64,000 bases of DNA. It comes from Salinilacustrithrix flava. GTDB lineage: Bacteria > Actinomycetota > Acidimicrobiia > Acidimicrobiales > Salinilacustritrichaceae. Location: positions 2,976,001 to 3,040,000 of the forward strand of contig NZ_CP133888.1 of NCBI RefSeq assembly GCF_041228405.1. Direction: 5' to 3'. This document shows positions 28,217 to 36,070 of this stretch, piece after piece. Position numbers and translations under genes: made by a program. Numbering within the stretch: position 1 is the stretch's first letter; each line of letters opens with the position of its first letter. Under the pieces are notes generated by a model, which saw only the letters and a list, made by a program, of their open reading frames with translations, did no database searches and was not told the DNA's origin.

Positions 28217-30973
28217 ATGGTTCCTGAACCGGTCTGGCACAACCTCGACGCCCGTCGGGTCGAGCAGCTCCTGGAGACGAGCCGCCACGGCCTGACGCAC
28301 CAGGAGGCAGAGGCTCGATCGGCGCGGTACGGACCCAACCAGCTGGAGGAGGAGCCACCGGCACCGGCCTGGCTGGTGTTCGTGGAGCAGTTCCGGAGCC
28401 CGCTCATCTTCATCCTGCTCCTGGCGTTGGTGGTCACGCTGGTCCTGGGCGAGTACCTCGACGCCGCGGTGATCACCGCGGTGCTGGTGCTCAACGCCGT
28501 CATCGGCTTCACCCAGGAACGTCGGGCCCAAGGCGCGGTCCGAGCGCTGATGCAGCTGGTGGTGCCCCGTGCCCGTGTCGTCCGGGGCGGCCGCGACTGT
28601 GAGATCGACAGTCGCAGCCTGGTGCCCGGCGACGTCGTGCTGCTGGAGTCGGGCGCGCGCATACCTGCCGATCTGCGGCTGACCAGCACCACGGCGCTGC
28701 AGGTGGATGAGTCTCTGCTGACCGGCGAGTCCGTCCCGGTCAACAAGACCACCGAGGCCGTCGGGGCTGATGCGGTGCTGTCGGATCGAGCGTGCATGGC
28801 CTACACGGGGGCCACCGTCACCACCGGACGAGGAGCGGGCGCAGTCGTGGCCACCGGTCCACGCAGCGAGCTCGGGTCCATCGCCGGCTTGATGCGCGCC
28901 GAGGCGGTCTCGGCCACCCCGCTGCAGCGCCGCATGGATCGCTTCGCCAAGACCATCGGTGTCGCGGTCGGCGGGGCCGCGCTCGTGGCCTTCGTGAGCG
29001 GCGTCGCGCTGGGTGAGTCGGTCGAGGGCATGTTCCTGGTCGCGGTCGCCCTCGCGGTCTCCGCGGTGCCCGAGGGCCTACCGGTCGCGGTGACGATCAC
29101 GCTGGCCATCGGCGTGCGGCGCATGGCCCGACGAAGTGCGATCGTGCGGCATCTCTCCGCGGTGGAGACCCTCGGCAGCACCACGGTGATCGGCTCGGAC
29201 AAGACGGGCACCCTCACCGAGAACCGCATGACCGTCCAGGAGATCTGGACACCGGGGCACGAGTTCCGGTTGGCCGGTGGCGTGCCCGACGGCGAGTTCT
29301 TCGAGGGCTCCGAGCCGGCGGACATCGAGTACCACCCGGCCCTGCACCTCACGCTCCTCGCCGGCGTCCTCGCCAATGAGGCCGACCTGCACTGGGCCGA
29401 CAGCGAGCTGGCGACCACGGGTGACCCGACCGAGGTGGCGCTGCTGCTGTCCGCCCTCACGTCCGGGCTCCAACCCGGTGACGTCCGCACCGCGTATCCC
29501 GCCTTCGCCGAGATCCCCTTCGAACCGGTGCGCCGGTACTCGGCCAGCATCCGCGAGCGCAACGGCACCCACGTCGTGTTCGTCAAGGGCGCCCCCGAGC
29601 GAGTGCTGGGCATGTGCACCGAGATGCTGACGGACCAGGGTCCGGCACCGCTCGACCGGGAGGCCGTGGCGCTGGCGGCACGGCAGCTCGCCTCCCGAGG
29701 GCAGCGGGTCCTCGCGTTCGCGCAGCACGAGCTCGCCGAGCAGCTGGGAGACGAAGCCGAGATCGCCGAGCCCGAAGGGCTCGTGCTCCTCGGGCTGCAG
29801 GCCATGCTCGACCCGGCTCGCGCCGGGGTGAAGGAAGCGATCGCCGACTGCCAGGCCGCCGGCATCCGAGTGGTCATGATCACCGGCGACCACGTCGAGA
29901 CGGCCCGAGCCATCGCCGACCAGCTCGGCATCGCCTCTCCCGGCGGCACGCTCACCGGGGCCCAGCTGTCGGATCTCGACGAGGAGGCGCTCGGGGTGCG
30001 CGTCGAGCGCACCTCCGTGTACGCCCGCGTGTCGCCGGAGGACAAGCTGCGCATCGTCCGCGCGTTCCAGGCCCGCGGTGACGTCGTCGCCGTCACCGGT
30101 GACGGGGTGAACGACGCCCCTGCCCTCAAGGCTGCCGAGATCGGCATCGCCATGGGGGACAAGGGCACCGACGTCGCCCGGGAAGCGGCCGAGATCGTCC
30201 TCGCCGACGACAACTTCGTGTCGATCACCGCCGCTGTCGAGGAAGGGCGGGTCACCTTCGACAACATCTGCAAGGTCACCTTCTTCCTCGTGTCGACCGG
30301 CGCAGCCGAGGTCATCGCCATCCTCGTCGCCGTGTGGCTCCAGTGGCCCCTCGTCCTCCTGCCGGCACAGCTGCTCTGGCTCAACCTGGTCACCAACGGC
30401 CTCCAGGACGTCGCCCTCGCCTTCGAACCTGCGGAGAAGGGGGTGCTGCGCCGCCCGCCCCGCCGCCCGGGCGGCGGTGTCCTCGATCGGCTCATGTGGG
30501 AGCGCGTCCTGCTGGCCGGGCTCGTGATGGGCGCCGGCATGCTGCTGATGTTCCGCTGGGAGCTCGATGCCAGCGGCTCCGTCGCCCGTGCCCAGACCGT
30601 GGCGCTCACGACGATGGTCGTCTACCAGGTGCTCCAGGCCGGCAACGCACGCTCCGAGACCGAATCCGTCTTCCACCGGAACCCGTTCTCGAACCGCTTC
30701 CTGTTCGTGGCCACCGCCGCTGCGCTGAGCCTCCACGTTGCCGCGCTCTACCTGCCCCCGACGCAGTACGTGCTCCGAGTCGAACCGATCGGCCTCGACG
30801 CGTGGGGCCGCATCCTGGTCGTGACCGTGAGCATCCTCGTCGCCATGGAGGCCCACAAGGCGCTCCGGCACCGACGTGTGCCCCTCGAGGAGCCCGGGCA
30901 CCTGCGCCCGCCGGATCGCACCTCTCACGGGCCCGGGGACGGCCGCTACCGTTCTCGCCTCCCGGGCGCATAG
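28217..30973 (+). CDS. Second P2-type cation-transporting ATPase
   Basis: A 918-residue P-type ATPase of the same class as the one at 24339 but clearly diverged, so not a recent duplicate. It has an actuator TGES, PEGLP, phosphorylation Asp328 in DKTGT, KGAPE, TGDGVNDAP and a C-terminal membrane domain. ATG 28217 begins at the normal N-terminal domain (PVWHNLDARRVEQLL). The last 15 codons are read through the promoter and acceptor strand of a tRNA-Val-like sequence, and the TAG stop is bases 8-10 of that tRNA. The C-terminal tail is therefore probably not functional. It is bracketed by a 28-bp direct repeat. Confidence 0.88.
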   Translation: MVPEPVWHNLDARRVEQLLETSRHGLTHQEAEARSARYGPNQLEEEPPAPAWLVFVEQFRSPLIFILLLALVVTLVLGEYLDAAVITAVLVLNAVIGFTQERRAQGAVRALMQLVVPRARVVRGGRDCEIDSRSLVPGDVVLLESGARIPADLRLTSTTALQVDESLLTGESVPVNKTTEAVGADAVLSDRACMAYTGATVTTGRGAGAVVATGPRSELGSIAGLMRAEAVSATPLQRRMDRFAKTIGVAVGGAALVAFVSGVALGESVEGMFLVAVALAVSAVPEGLPVAVTITLAIGVRRMARRSAIVRHLSAVETLGSTTVIGSDKTGTLTENRMTVQEIWTPGHEFRLAGGVPDGEFFEGSEPADIEYHPALHLTLLAGVLANEADLHWADSELATTGDPTEVALLLSALTSGLQPGDVRTAYPAFAEIPFEPVRRYSASIRERNGTHVVFVKGAPERVLGMCTEMLTDQGPAPLDREAVALAARQLASRGQRVLAFAQHELAEQLGDEAEIAEPEGLVLLGLQAMLDPARAGVKEAIADCQAAGIRVVMITGDHVETARAIADQLGIASPGGTLTGAQLSDLDEEALGVRVERTSVYARVSPEDKLRIVRAFQARGDVVAVTGDGVNDAPALKAAEIGIAMGDKGTDVAREAAEIVLADDNFVSITAAVEEGRVTFDNICKVTFFLVSTGAAEVIAILVAVWLQWPLVLLPAQLLWLNLVTNGLQDVALAFEPAEKGVLRRPPRRPGGGVLDRLMWERVLLAGLVMGAGMLLMFRWELDASGSVARAQTVALTTMVVYQVLQAGNARSETESVFHRNPFSNRFLFVATAAALSLHVAALYLPPTQYVLRVEPIGLDAWGRILVVTVSILVAMEAHKALRHRRVPLEEPGHLRPPDRTSHGPGDGRYRSRLPGA
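30947..30952 (+). promoter_or_regulatory. -10 element of the T-armless tRNA-Val-like gene
   Basis: TACCGT lies 11 bases before the tRNA-like 5' end, the same hexamer and spacing as before the intact tRNA-Val. Confidence 0.4.
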
Positions 30974-31023
30974 CTCAGCCGGCTGGAGCACTTCCCTTAC
31001 AAGGAAGATGTCGGATGCGCCCC
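30964..31023 (+). pseudogene. tRNA-Val (TAC)-like gene lacking the T arm
   Basis: Compared with the intact tRNA-Val at 32014, the acceptor strands GGGCGCA and TGCGCCC, the D arm (GCTC/GAGC) and the anticodon loop CTTACAA are retained. About 15 bases holding the whole T arm are missing, leaving an 8-base connector (ATGTCGGA). The anticodon stem is CTTCC/GGAAG instead of CGTCC/GGACG, a compensated G-C to T-A change, so pairing is kept. Its promoter region is preserved as well. It is either a decayed tRNA gene cut at a recombination point or an unusual minimal tRNA. Confidence 0.7.
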
Positions 31024-31041
31024 GTCACGGTCGTGGATGCC
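31014..31041. repeat. 28-bp direct repeat, copy B
   Basis: Identical to copy A at 28023-28050. It begins inside the T-armless tRNA, so the repeat includes the 3' acceptor strand TGCGCCC and the bases after it. Confidence 0.9.
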
Positions 31042-31054
31042 CGCCGCGCGCAGC

Positions 31055-31900
31055 TCAGGGCGTGCCCGGGGTCGAGCGGTGGAGGAGCACCGGGCAGGGC
31101 GCGGTCCGGGTCACGTCGGAGGCGACGCTGCCCAGCGCGCTGCGAGCCAACCCGGTGCGACCGTGGGTGGCCATGGCGATGAGGGAGGCGGGCAGGTCCT
31201 CGGCGAAGAGTCGGATCGCCCGGCTGGCCGGGGTGCCGTGGAGGACCTGGGCTCCGATCTCCCGGTCGCCGTCGTCGACGCGCTGGGTCAGCGCCGCGAG
31301 CCGTCCCTCCGCGGCACGGCGGAGCTCCAGGACCGGCGGCTCCCCGGGGGCGTGGACGCCCTCGTCGGGTTGGATCACCTCGACGAGCCACATGTCCATG
31401 TCCTGGTCGCCGGCCCACGCCGATGCCACCGGGACGATCTCGTCCGCGAACCGCGACCCGTCCGAGCACGCGACCAGGCGTCCGTGCTCGCGGGGGAGCA
31501 CCGTGCTGCGCGTTGCCGGCCCGACGAGCACCACCGGGTCCGTGACCCGGCACAGCACCGCTTCCGCGGTCGAGCCGAGCAGCGCGGACCGGAGCCCGCC
31601 CCGCCCGTGGGTCGCCATGCACAGGGTGCGGTCCGGGCCGGCGTCGAGGGTGGACAGGATGCCGTCGACCGGGTTGGCGCCATCCAGGATCCGCACCTCC
31701 ACGTCGACCAGGCCGCGGAGCAGGTCGGCGCGGTCCTGGAGGCGCGCCTCGATCGGCGGGTCCTCGGGCCAGGTGCAGGCGACCAGCAGGACCCGGCCGC
31801 GACCGGACCCGCCGGCGTGGCGGGCGGCGAGCGCGGCGGCGTGGCGCAGGGCGCGCTCGGCGAAGCTCGATCCGTCGAGCGGGACGACGAAGGTGGGCAT
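31055..31900 (-). CDS. Tandem universal stress protein (two UspA domains)
   Basis: A 281-residue cytoplasmic protein made of two Usp domains. Each ends in an ATP-binding-type glycine motif: ATHGRGGLRSALLGS in the first half and ATHGRTGLARSALGS in the second. Tandem Usp proteins of actinobacteria bind ATP and are induced by hypoxia or stasis. ATG 31900 is chosen because GAGGGAG lies just upstream and the Usp domain starts there (MPTFVVPLDGSS). It lies between the T-armless and the intact tRNA-Val, in opposite orientation to both. Confidence 0.9.
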   Translation of the reverse strand: MPTFVVPLDGSSFAERALRHAAALAARHAGGSGRGRVLLVACTWPEDPPIEARLQDRADLLRGLVDVEVRILDGANPVDGILSTLDAGPDRTLCMATHGRGGLRSALLGSTAEAVLCRVTDPVVLVGPATRSTVLPREHGRLVACSDGSRFADEIVPVASAWAGDQDMDMWLVEVIQPDEGVHAPGEPPVLELRRAAEGRLAALTQRVDDGDREIGAQVLHGTPASRAIRLFAEDLPASLIAMATHGRTGLARSALGSVASDVTRTAPCPVLLHRSTPGTP

Positions 31901-31996
31901 GGGGGCTCCCTCGGGTGGTGCGGGTCCTGCCCATTGCACCGTGCCCCGAGCGGCGCGGGAAGGGTCGCAGGTCCCGTGCGGTCGGGCACGGGGCGC

Positions 31997-32002
31997 TACC
32001 GT
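31997..32002 (+). promoter_or_regulatory. -10 element of tRNA-Val
   Basis: TACCGT lies 11 bases before the mature tRNA-Val 5' end. Confidence 0.45.
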
Positions 32003-32013
32003 TCGCCCCCCTC

Positions 32014-32087
32014 GGGCGCATAGCTCAGCTGGCTAGAGCGCGTCCCTTACAAGGACGATGTCGGGGGTTCGAGTCCCTCTGCGCCCA
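32014..32087 (+). tRNA. tRNA-Val (TAC)
   Basis: Acceptor GGGCGCA pairs with TGCGCCC. D arm GCTC/GAGC, anticodon stem GTCC/GGAC around CTTACAA (anticodon TAC) and a T arm with GTTCGAGTCC are all present. It is 74 nt long with discriminator A and no encoded CCA. The accessory island begins just downstream. Confidence 0.95.
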
Positions 32088-32091
32088 CTCG

Positions 32092-32118
32092 GGGTTATCG
32101 ACGTAACCGTCGAAACCC
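32092..32118 (+). terminator. Terminator hairpin after tRNA-Val
   Basis: Stem GGGTT plus TCGACG (one bulged A) pairs with CGTCGA plus AACCC around loop TAAC. It begins 5 bases after the tRNA. Confidence 0.5.
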
Positions 32119-32217
32119 AGGCACTAAACGCCCTCCGAAACCGCCCCGCAGCCGCCGTCGGCCCGTCCGGGCACCCGGCAGGCACGATCGGGGGCGCCGG
32201 AGAGGTCAAAACGCGAA

Positions 32218-32243
32218 GAAGCCGGCCCCGAAAGGCCGGCTTC
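32218..32243 (-). terminator. Terminator hairpin downstream of the island transposase
   Basis: A perfect 10-bp stem (GAAGCCGGCC / GGCCGGCTTC) with loop CCGAAA lies 35 bases past the minus-strand transposase stop. It could act from either side. Confidence 0.6.
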
Positions 32244-32278
32244 ACTCGTCTACGGGCGCGGCGGAACGGCCGCTGCCG

Positions 32279-34213
32279 CTACCTCGACGCGAACTGCTCC
32301 CGCAGCGCCGCCGCCTCCCGGTCCCTTGCCCTGGCGATCTCCTGCTGTCGCGGGTTCCTCGGCGGAGGCGCGACCGGCAGGCCGGCGAGCATCCGCCGGT
32401 GCCGCTCGGCCTGCCAGCGCGCCCGGTCCTTCCGGCGCCGACGGCCCGACCGGGCCTTCTTCCTGGGGTCGCCGTTCGCCTCGTCGCGCTCCTGCTGCCA
32501 GCGGCGGACGCGCCGGACGTTCTCCCCGAACACCAGCATGAGCACGAGCAGCCACTGGGCGGCGATGCCACGGACTCTGCGGCGGGACTTGACCTCCAGC
32601 AGCACGCTGCTGCCGTCCTTGTACGTGCTGTTCACGCCCTCGATCGTGTTCCGCAGCATCCCATACACGGCGCGCCACTCAGGCGACTTGAACCGGAGTT
32701 CCTGGCGGTGCTTCTCGAACGCGTCGTCGCGGACGGTGACAGAGTCCTGGGCGCACGCCTTCGGCTTCGCGCCGATCGACACGATCTGCGCGTCGGGCTG
32801 AACCTCGGGGGCGCCGCGCCCGGCACGCTCGAACGACTTCGTCTTGAACCCGCACATCGCGGTCGGGCACGTGCCCGACGCCGGGCACATCCACCGGGTC
32901 CGGTCGTCGCCGAGTGCGCTCTTGCGGCGGAACAGGTACGGCTCCCGCTCGGCGATCCGGTGCCGGTACTGCGTGTCGTCGATGCGGCCGGCGACGAGGT
33001 CCACGGACGCGTTCACGAGCCACTCCGGCATCGAGTGGCAGTACAGGTGACCCTCGACCATCACCGCGCCGTCGACGCCCTCGTCGCCGCGGGCGCCGAG
33101 CTCGGCGTGCTTGTAGTCCTGCACGAGGCTGTACCCGAGGCGGCGGACGGGCCGGTGGAAGTCCTCGACCTTCGCGTTCGACGTGTACCCGCGGTCGGCG
33201 ACCAACCATTTCGCGGGGAGCGGGCCGTCGCTGCGGCTGATGGGACGGGACGGGTCCCGGATGCCTTCCAGGACGCTGACGGCCTGCCCTCCCGGGTCGG
33301 GGGACGGGCGGTGCAGCTCGAAGCCGAGGACGAGGTTGGGGTGCGGCTTCCGGTCGCCCGGCCGGACGGTCCGGCCGTCCTCGTCGACCTCGGGGCCGCG
33401 GACCGGCTCGTCCCATCCCATGATCGCCGCGGTGAGCTCGTAGGCCCAGACGCTCTTGCTGCGCTTGGGCGGCGGGTGCCCGTCGGGGACGCCGTGGACG
33501 TCCATGTCGTTGGTGCGGACGTGCCAGCCGGCGTCGGGGTCGGTGCTCTCCCACACGCCCTCGATGTCGCGACCGACGGCGAGGACGGGGACCTTGGTGC
33601 CGTCGAGCGCGATGGTGCCGCGCCAGCGGCGGCGGACGCTGCGGGGGAGGAGCTCGAACGACGCTTGGAGGAGCCGGTTGGTGATCCAGCGGAGGCGGCG
33701 GTACGCCTCGGCCTCGTCGACGTGCTGGCTGCGCCGTGCGGCCTCGCGTGCGAGGTCCTCCCATGTGAGCCTCCGGTTCTTCGGGAGGGCGCTCGGGTCG
33801 ACGGCCTTGCACATGCGGAGGAACTGGTCGCGGACGTTCTTGTACGCGGCCTTCCGGCGCCGGGCCGTGTCGGTCGGCTTCATGGTGCGGAACCGTCCGC
33901 GGTACTCGTCGCCGATGCGCCGGTACGCCATTGCCTCGACCCGGTTGAGGAGCATCGGGCTGCCCTCGACCGCGAGGAGCACCATCGACGTCAGTAGCCC
34001 CTCGACGGTGATCTCGCTCTGCTTCCGGCCGGTGCACGAGGTGCTCCACTCGGCCAGGGCGTCGGCGACGCCGCTGCGCCGGACGACCTTCAACGCCCAT
34101 GCGACGTTGCCGTCGGGGACCGGCAGCTCGTCGGGCGGGACGGGCGGCAGGTCGGCGCGGTCGAGCGCGGCGTCGACCGCAGCCCGTACGTCGTCGGGGT
34201 GGACAGAGGTCAA
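32279..34213 (-). CDS. DDE-type transposase-like protein, 644 aa
   Basis: A large basic protein with a plausible DDE catalytic core: Asp in IALDGTKVP, Asp in WLVADRGYTS and Glu in RNTIEGVNSTYKDG. Between them sits a cysteine-containing insert (MCPASGTCPTAMCGFKT). The C-terminus is very Arg-rich. It is not a standard IS size class known to me. The start is taken as TTG 34213, which overlaps the upstream integrase-like stop as TTGA, implying translational coupling. No later ATG or GTG gives a full N-terminus. No inverted repeats were found around it. Confidence 0.65.
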   Translation of the reverse strand: MTSVHPDDVRAAVDAALDRADLPPVPPDELPVPDGNVAWALKVVRRSGVADALAEWSTSCTGRKQSEITVEGLLTSMVLLAVEGSPMLLNRVEAMAYRRIGDEYRGRFRTMKPTDTARRRKAAYKNVRDQFLRMCKAVDPSALPKNRRLTWEDLAREAARRSQHVDEAEAYRRLRWITNRLLQASFELLPRSVRRRWRGTIALDGTKVPVLAVGRDIEGVWESTDPDAGWHVRTNDMDVHGVPDGHPPPKRSKSVWAYELTAAIMGWDEPVRGPEVDEDGRTVRPGDRKPHPNLVLGFELHRPSPDPGGQAVSVLEGIRDPSRPISRSDGPLPAKWLVADRGYTSNAKVEDFHRPVRRLGYSLVQDYKHAELGARGDEGVDGAVMVEGHLYCHSMPEWLVNASVDLVAGRIDDTQYRHRIAEREPYLFRRKSALGDDRTRWMCPASGTCPTAMCGFKTKSFERAGRGAPEVQPDAQIVSIGAKPKACAQDSVTVRDDAFEKHRQELRFKSPEWRAVYGMLRNTIEGVNSTYKDGSSVLLEVKSRRRVRGIAAQWLLVLMLVFGENVRRVRRWQQERDEANGDPRKKARSGRRRRKDRARWQAERHRRMLAGLPVAPPPRNPRQQEIARARDREAAALREQFASR

Positions 34214-34665
34214 CGCAGGGGCCTGGGGTCGCGGAGCAGCCGGTGCTCGTCGCTGCCGTCGAGGTCGGGGTCGGTGCAGTGCGCGAGGTAGTCGTAGAGG
34301 GAGCGGACGCTGACGCCGGCGGCGCGGGCGAGGACGGTCGGCGGCGTGCCTGCCGAGAGGAGGCGGACGATCCAGGTGGTGCGGCCGCGGCGGAGGTCGA
34401 TGCGCCGCTCGGGCAGCCGGTTCTGGTTCACGGTCAGGCGCAGCAGCGCGGTGATGAGGTTCTTGCCGTCGCGGTCGTAGGTGGAGTCGGGCCGGAACAG
34501 CCACGAGTCGCCGGCACGGCTGGCGGCGGCGAGCACCGCGTCCTCCCACTGGCGCAGTACCACGGTGCGGCGGGCGTGGAGCCCCTGGATGTCGATGACG
34601 ACGGTGCCGTCGTCGAGACGGGTGACGTCGGAGCCTCGGGTGGTGCGGAGGTCGGGTGCCTCCAT
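34210..34665 (-). CDS. Integrase-like protein, C-terminal part
   Basis: It resembles the C-terminal half of actinobacterial site-specific integrases of the tyrosine recombinase type. A central GLHARRTVVLRQWEDAVLAAA stretch is followed by LRRGRTTWIVRLLSAGTPPTVLARAAG and a terminal SLYDYLAH that may carry the Tyr. The frame stays open upstream of ATG 34665 and reads integrase-like to about 34750 (TPAAEQTALWAWASSQ), so the given start is only the first ATG and the N-terminal half is missing or displaced. It overlaps the DDE gene by 4 bp. Confidence 0.5.
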   Translation of the reverse strand: MEAPDLRTTRGSDVTRLDDGTVVIDIQGLHARRTVVLRQWEDAVLAAASRAGDSWLFRPDSTYDRDGKNLITALLRLTVNQNRLPERRIDLRRGRTTWIVRLLSAGTPPTVLARAAGVSVRSLYDYLAHCTDPDLDGSDEHRLLRDPRPLR

Positions 34666-34766
34666 GCCTGCGCCGACGCTCGCAGCGACGAGGACTTGCA
34701 GGTCTGGCTGCCACCGTTCGTGCTGGCTGGACGCCCACGCCCAGAGGGCGGTCTGCTCGGCCGCGG

Positions 34767-35172
34767 GAGTTCTTGGAGGTGCCGGAACGGTTCGGCAAGC
34801 CGCGGGCGAAGTGGCGCTATCGGGGCGACCCGACGTTCCTCGCCGACATGGCCGCCCACCGGCCCACCGCGCGCCGCGGTCGACCAGGAAGACTGGCGCC
34901 GCACCGTCGAGGGGTGGGCGACCGTCGCCTGGTTACAGCACCACCTCGTGGTCGCGTGCCGCGCCCGGTTCCGCGAGAACCGCAAGGAGAAGGCAGGGCC
35001 CACGAGCGCGGCGGGCCTCGCGCGAGCCGTCGGCGGCGACGCCGACCCCGACAGCGTGCAGCGCAAGTTCGCCGGCACCGAGCCCGTGCAGACCCGCGAC
35101 ATCACCGCCTGGACACGGGCCCTCGACCTCGACGGCACCTGGATCACCAAGCCCCCGCCGCCGTCTCTCTGA
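34767..35172 (+). pseudogene. Frameshifted hypothetical gene fragment
   Basis: Protein-like sequence begins abruptly at EFLEVPERFGKPRAKWRYRGD and runs to MAAHRPTA in one frame. It then continues in another frame from about 34875 (VDQEDWRRTVEGWATVAWLQHHLV) to the stop after TWITKPPPPSL. The end includes a helix-turn-helix-like SVQRKFAGTEPVQTRDITAWTRALDL. A single frameshift near 34870-34880 and a missing 5' end make this a remnant. It faces the integrase fragment head to head, so the island boundary probably cuts both genes. Confidence 0.5.
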
Positions 35173-35213
35173 CACCGACGGCGTTCACAAGCGGCTGACG
35201 CCGGGCGCTCCGC

Positions 35214-35480
35214 TCATCGGTCGCCGAGGGAACCCAGCGAAGAGCTGCCGTCATCCAGCCCCTCAACCTCGCCGTCGAACGGAACGAGCCTCGGCGGCGA
35301 GCAGCACAGCGCATCCAGCGCATCCCACGTTTCCCGGGGAAGCGGCTGGTCGATGCTCTCGGCGAGGATGCGGTGGACGAGCCACGCTGGCACCTCGACC
35401 GTCTCCACAATCGCCGTACTCGTGTCGTCGCTGGCGCGGTCGTCGGTCACGGAAGACACAGTGCCGTCGACCCTCCACAC
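35214..35480 (-). CDS. Small acidic hypothetical protein, 88 aa
   Basis: It reads MWRVDGTVSSVTDDRASDD and ends GSLGDR, acidic and mostly helical (VPAWLVHRILAESIDQPLPR). No family is recognised and no clear ribosome-binding site precedes GTG 35480. Retained because the composition is protein-like and there is no competing gene on the other strand. It could be spurious. Confidence 0.35.
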   Translation of the reverse strand: MWRVDGTVSSVTDDRASDDTSTAIVETVEVPAWLVHRILAESIDQPLPRETWDALDALCCSPPRLVPFDGEVEGLDDGSSSLGSLGDR

Positions 35481-35560
35481 CCGTGCGCTGCCACGCCCGC
35501 GTGGAGCCCGTCGGCCACTGTGGGAAGCGATGTCACAAAACCGGGTCGTGCGGTGTCCCT

Positions 35561-36070
35561 ATGGGTGAGATGCACGCCAAGCCAGCAGAACGCCTCCGGC
35601 CCCGCGGCCAGGACGACGACGGCTGGTTCGACGCGCTCTACCCGCACCTCCACCGCGTCGCGTGCGTCGCTGCGCCCGCCGACGTCGACCCCGACGACCT
35701 CGTCCAGGACGCCCTCGTGAACTACCTCCAACTCGACAACCCCGACACCGTCCGCAGCCCCAGGGCGTTCCTGACCACCGCCATCGTGAACCTCGCGTCC
35801 AACGAGAGGCGATCGTGGTCGCGGCGCCACTCCGCAATGGCCCGCCTCGGACCGGCCAGCCAGTCGCCGAACCAGTTCCCGTCGGACCTCGCCGACCTGT
35901 TCGCCCTCCCGCCCCGAGAGCGGGCCGTGCTGTACCTGCACCACGTCGACGGGCTCCCGTACGACGAGGTCGCCGAGCTCGTCGGATGCACCGCCGCAGC
36001 GGCACGCAAGGCAGCCGAACGCGGCCGCTCACGTCTCGCCACCACCCTCGCTGAGGAGGGGAACCAGTGA
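35561..36070 (+). CDS. ECF-type RNA polymerase sigma factor
   Basis: A 169-residue sigma factor with only regions 2 and 4. Region 2 is LYPHLHRVACVAAPADVDPDDLVQDALVNYLQ, and region 4 is LPPRERAVLYLHHVDGLPYDEVAELVGCTAAAARKAAERGR with its helix-turn-helix. ECF sigma factors respond to envelope signals through a paired anti-sigma. The stop codon overlaps the next gene's GTG start as GTGA, so the downstream membrane protein is very likely its partner. ATG 35561 is given, and ATG 35570 is possible. Confidence 0.85.
   Translation: MGEMHAKPAERLRPRGQDDDGWFDALYPHLHRVACVAAPADVDPDDLVQDALVNYLQLDNPDTVRSPRAFLTTAIVNLASNERRSWSRRHSAMARLGPASQSPNQFPSDLADLFALPPRERAVLYLHHVDGLPYDEVAELVGCTAAAARKAAERGRSRLATTLAEEGNQ

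Noticed and set aside
32014..34750. An intact genomic island using tRNA-Val 32014 as attachment site
   Set aside because: I looked for a second copy of the tRNA 3' end (ending TGCGCCCA) downstream and saw none, so no att pair can be defined.
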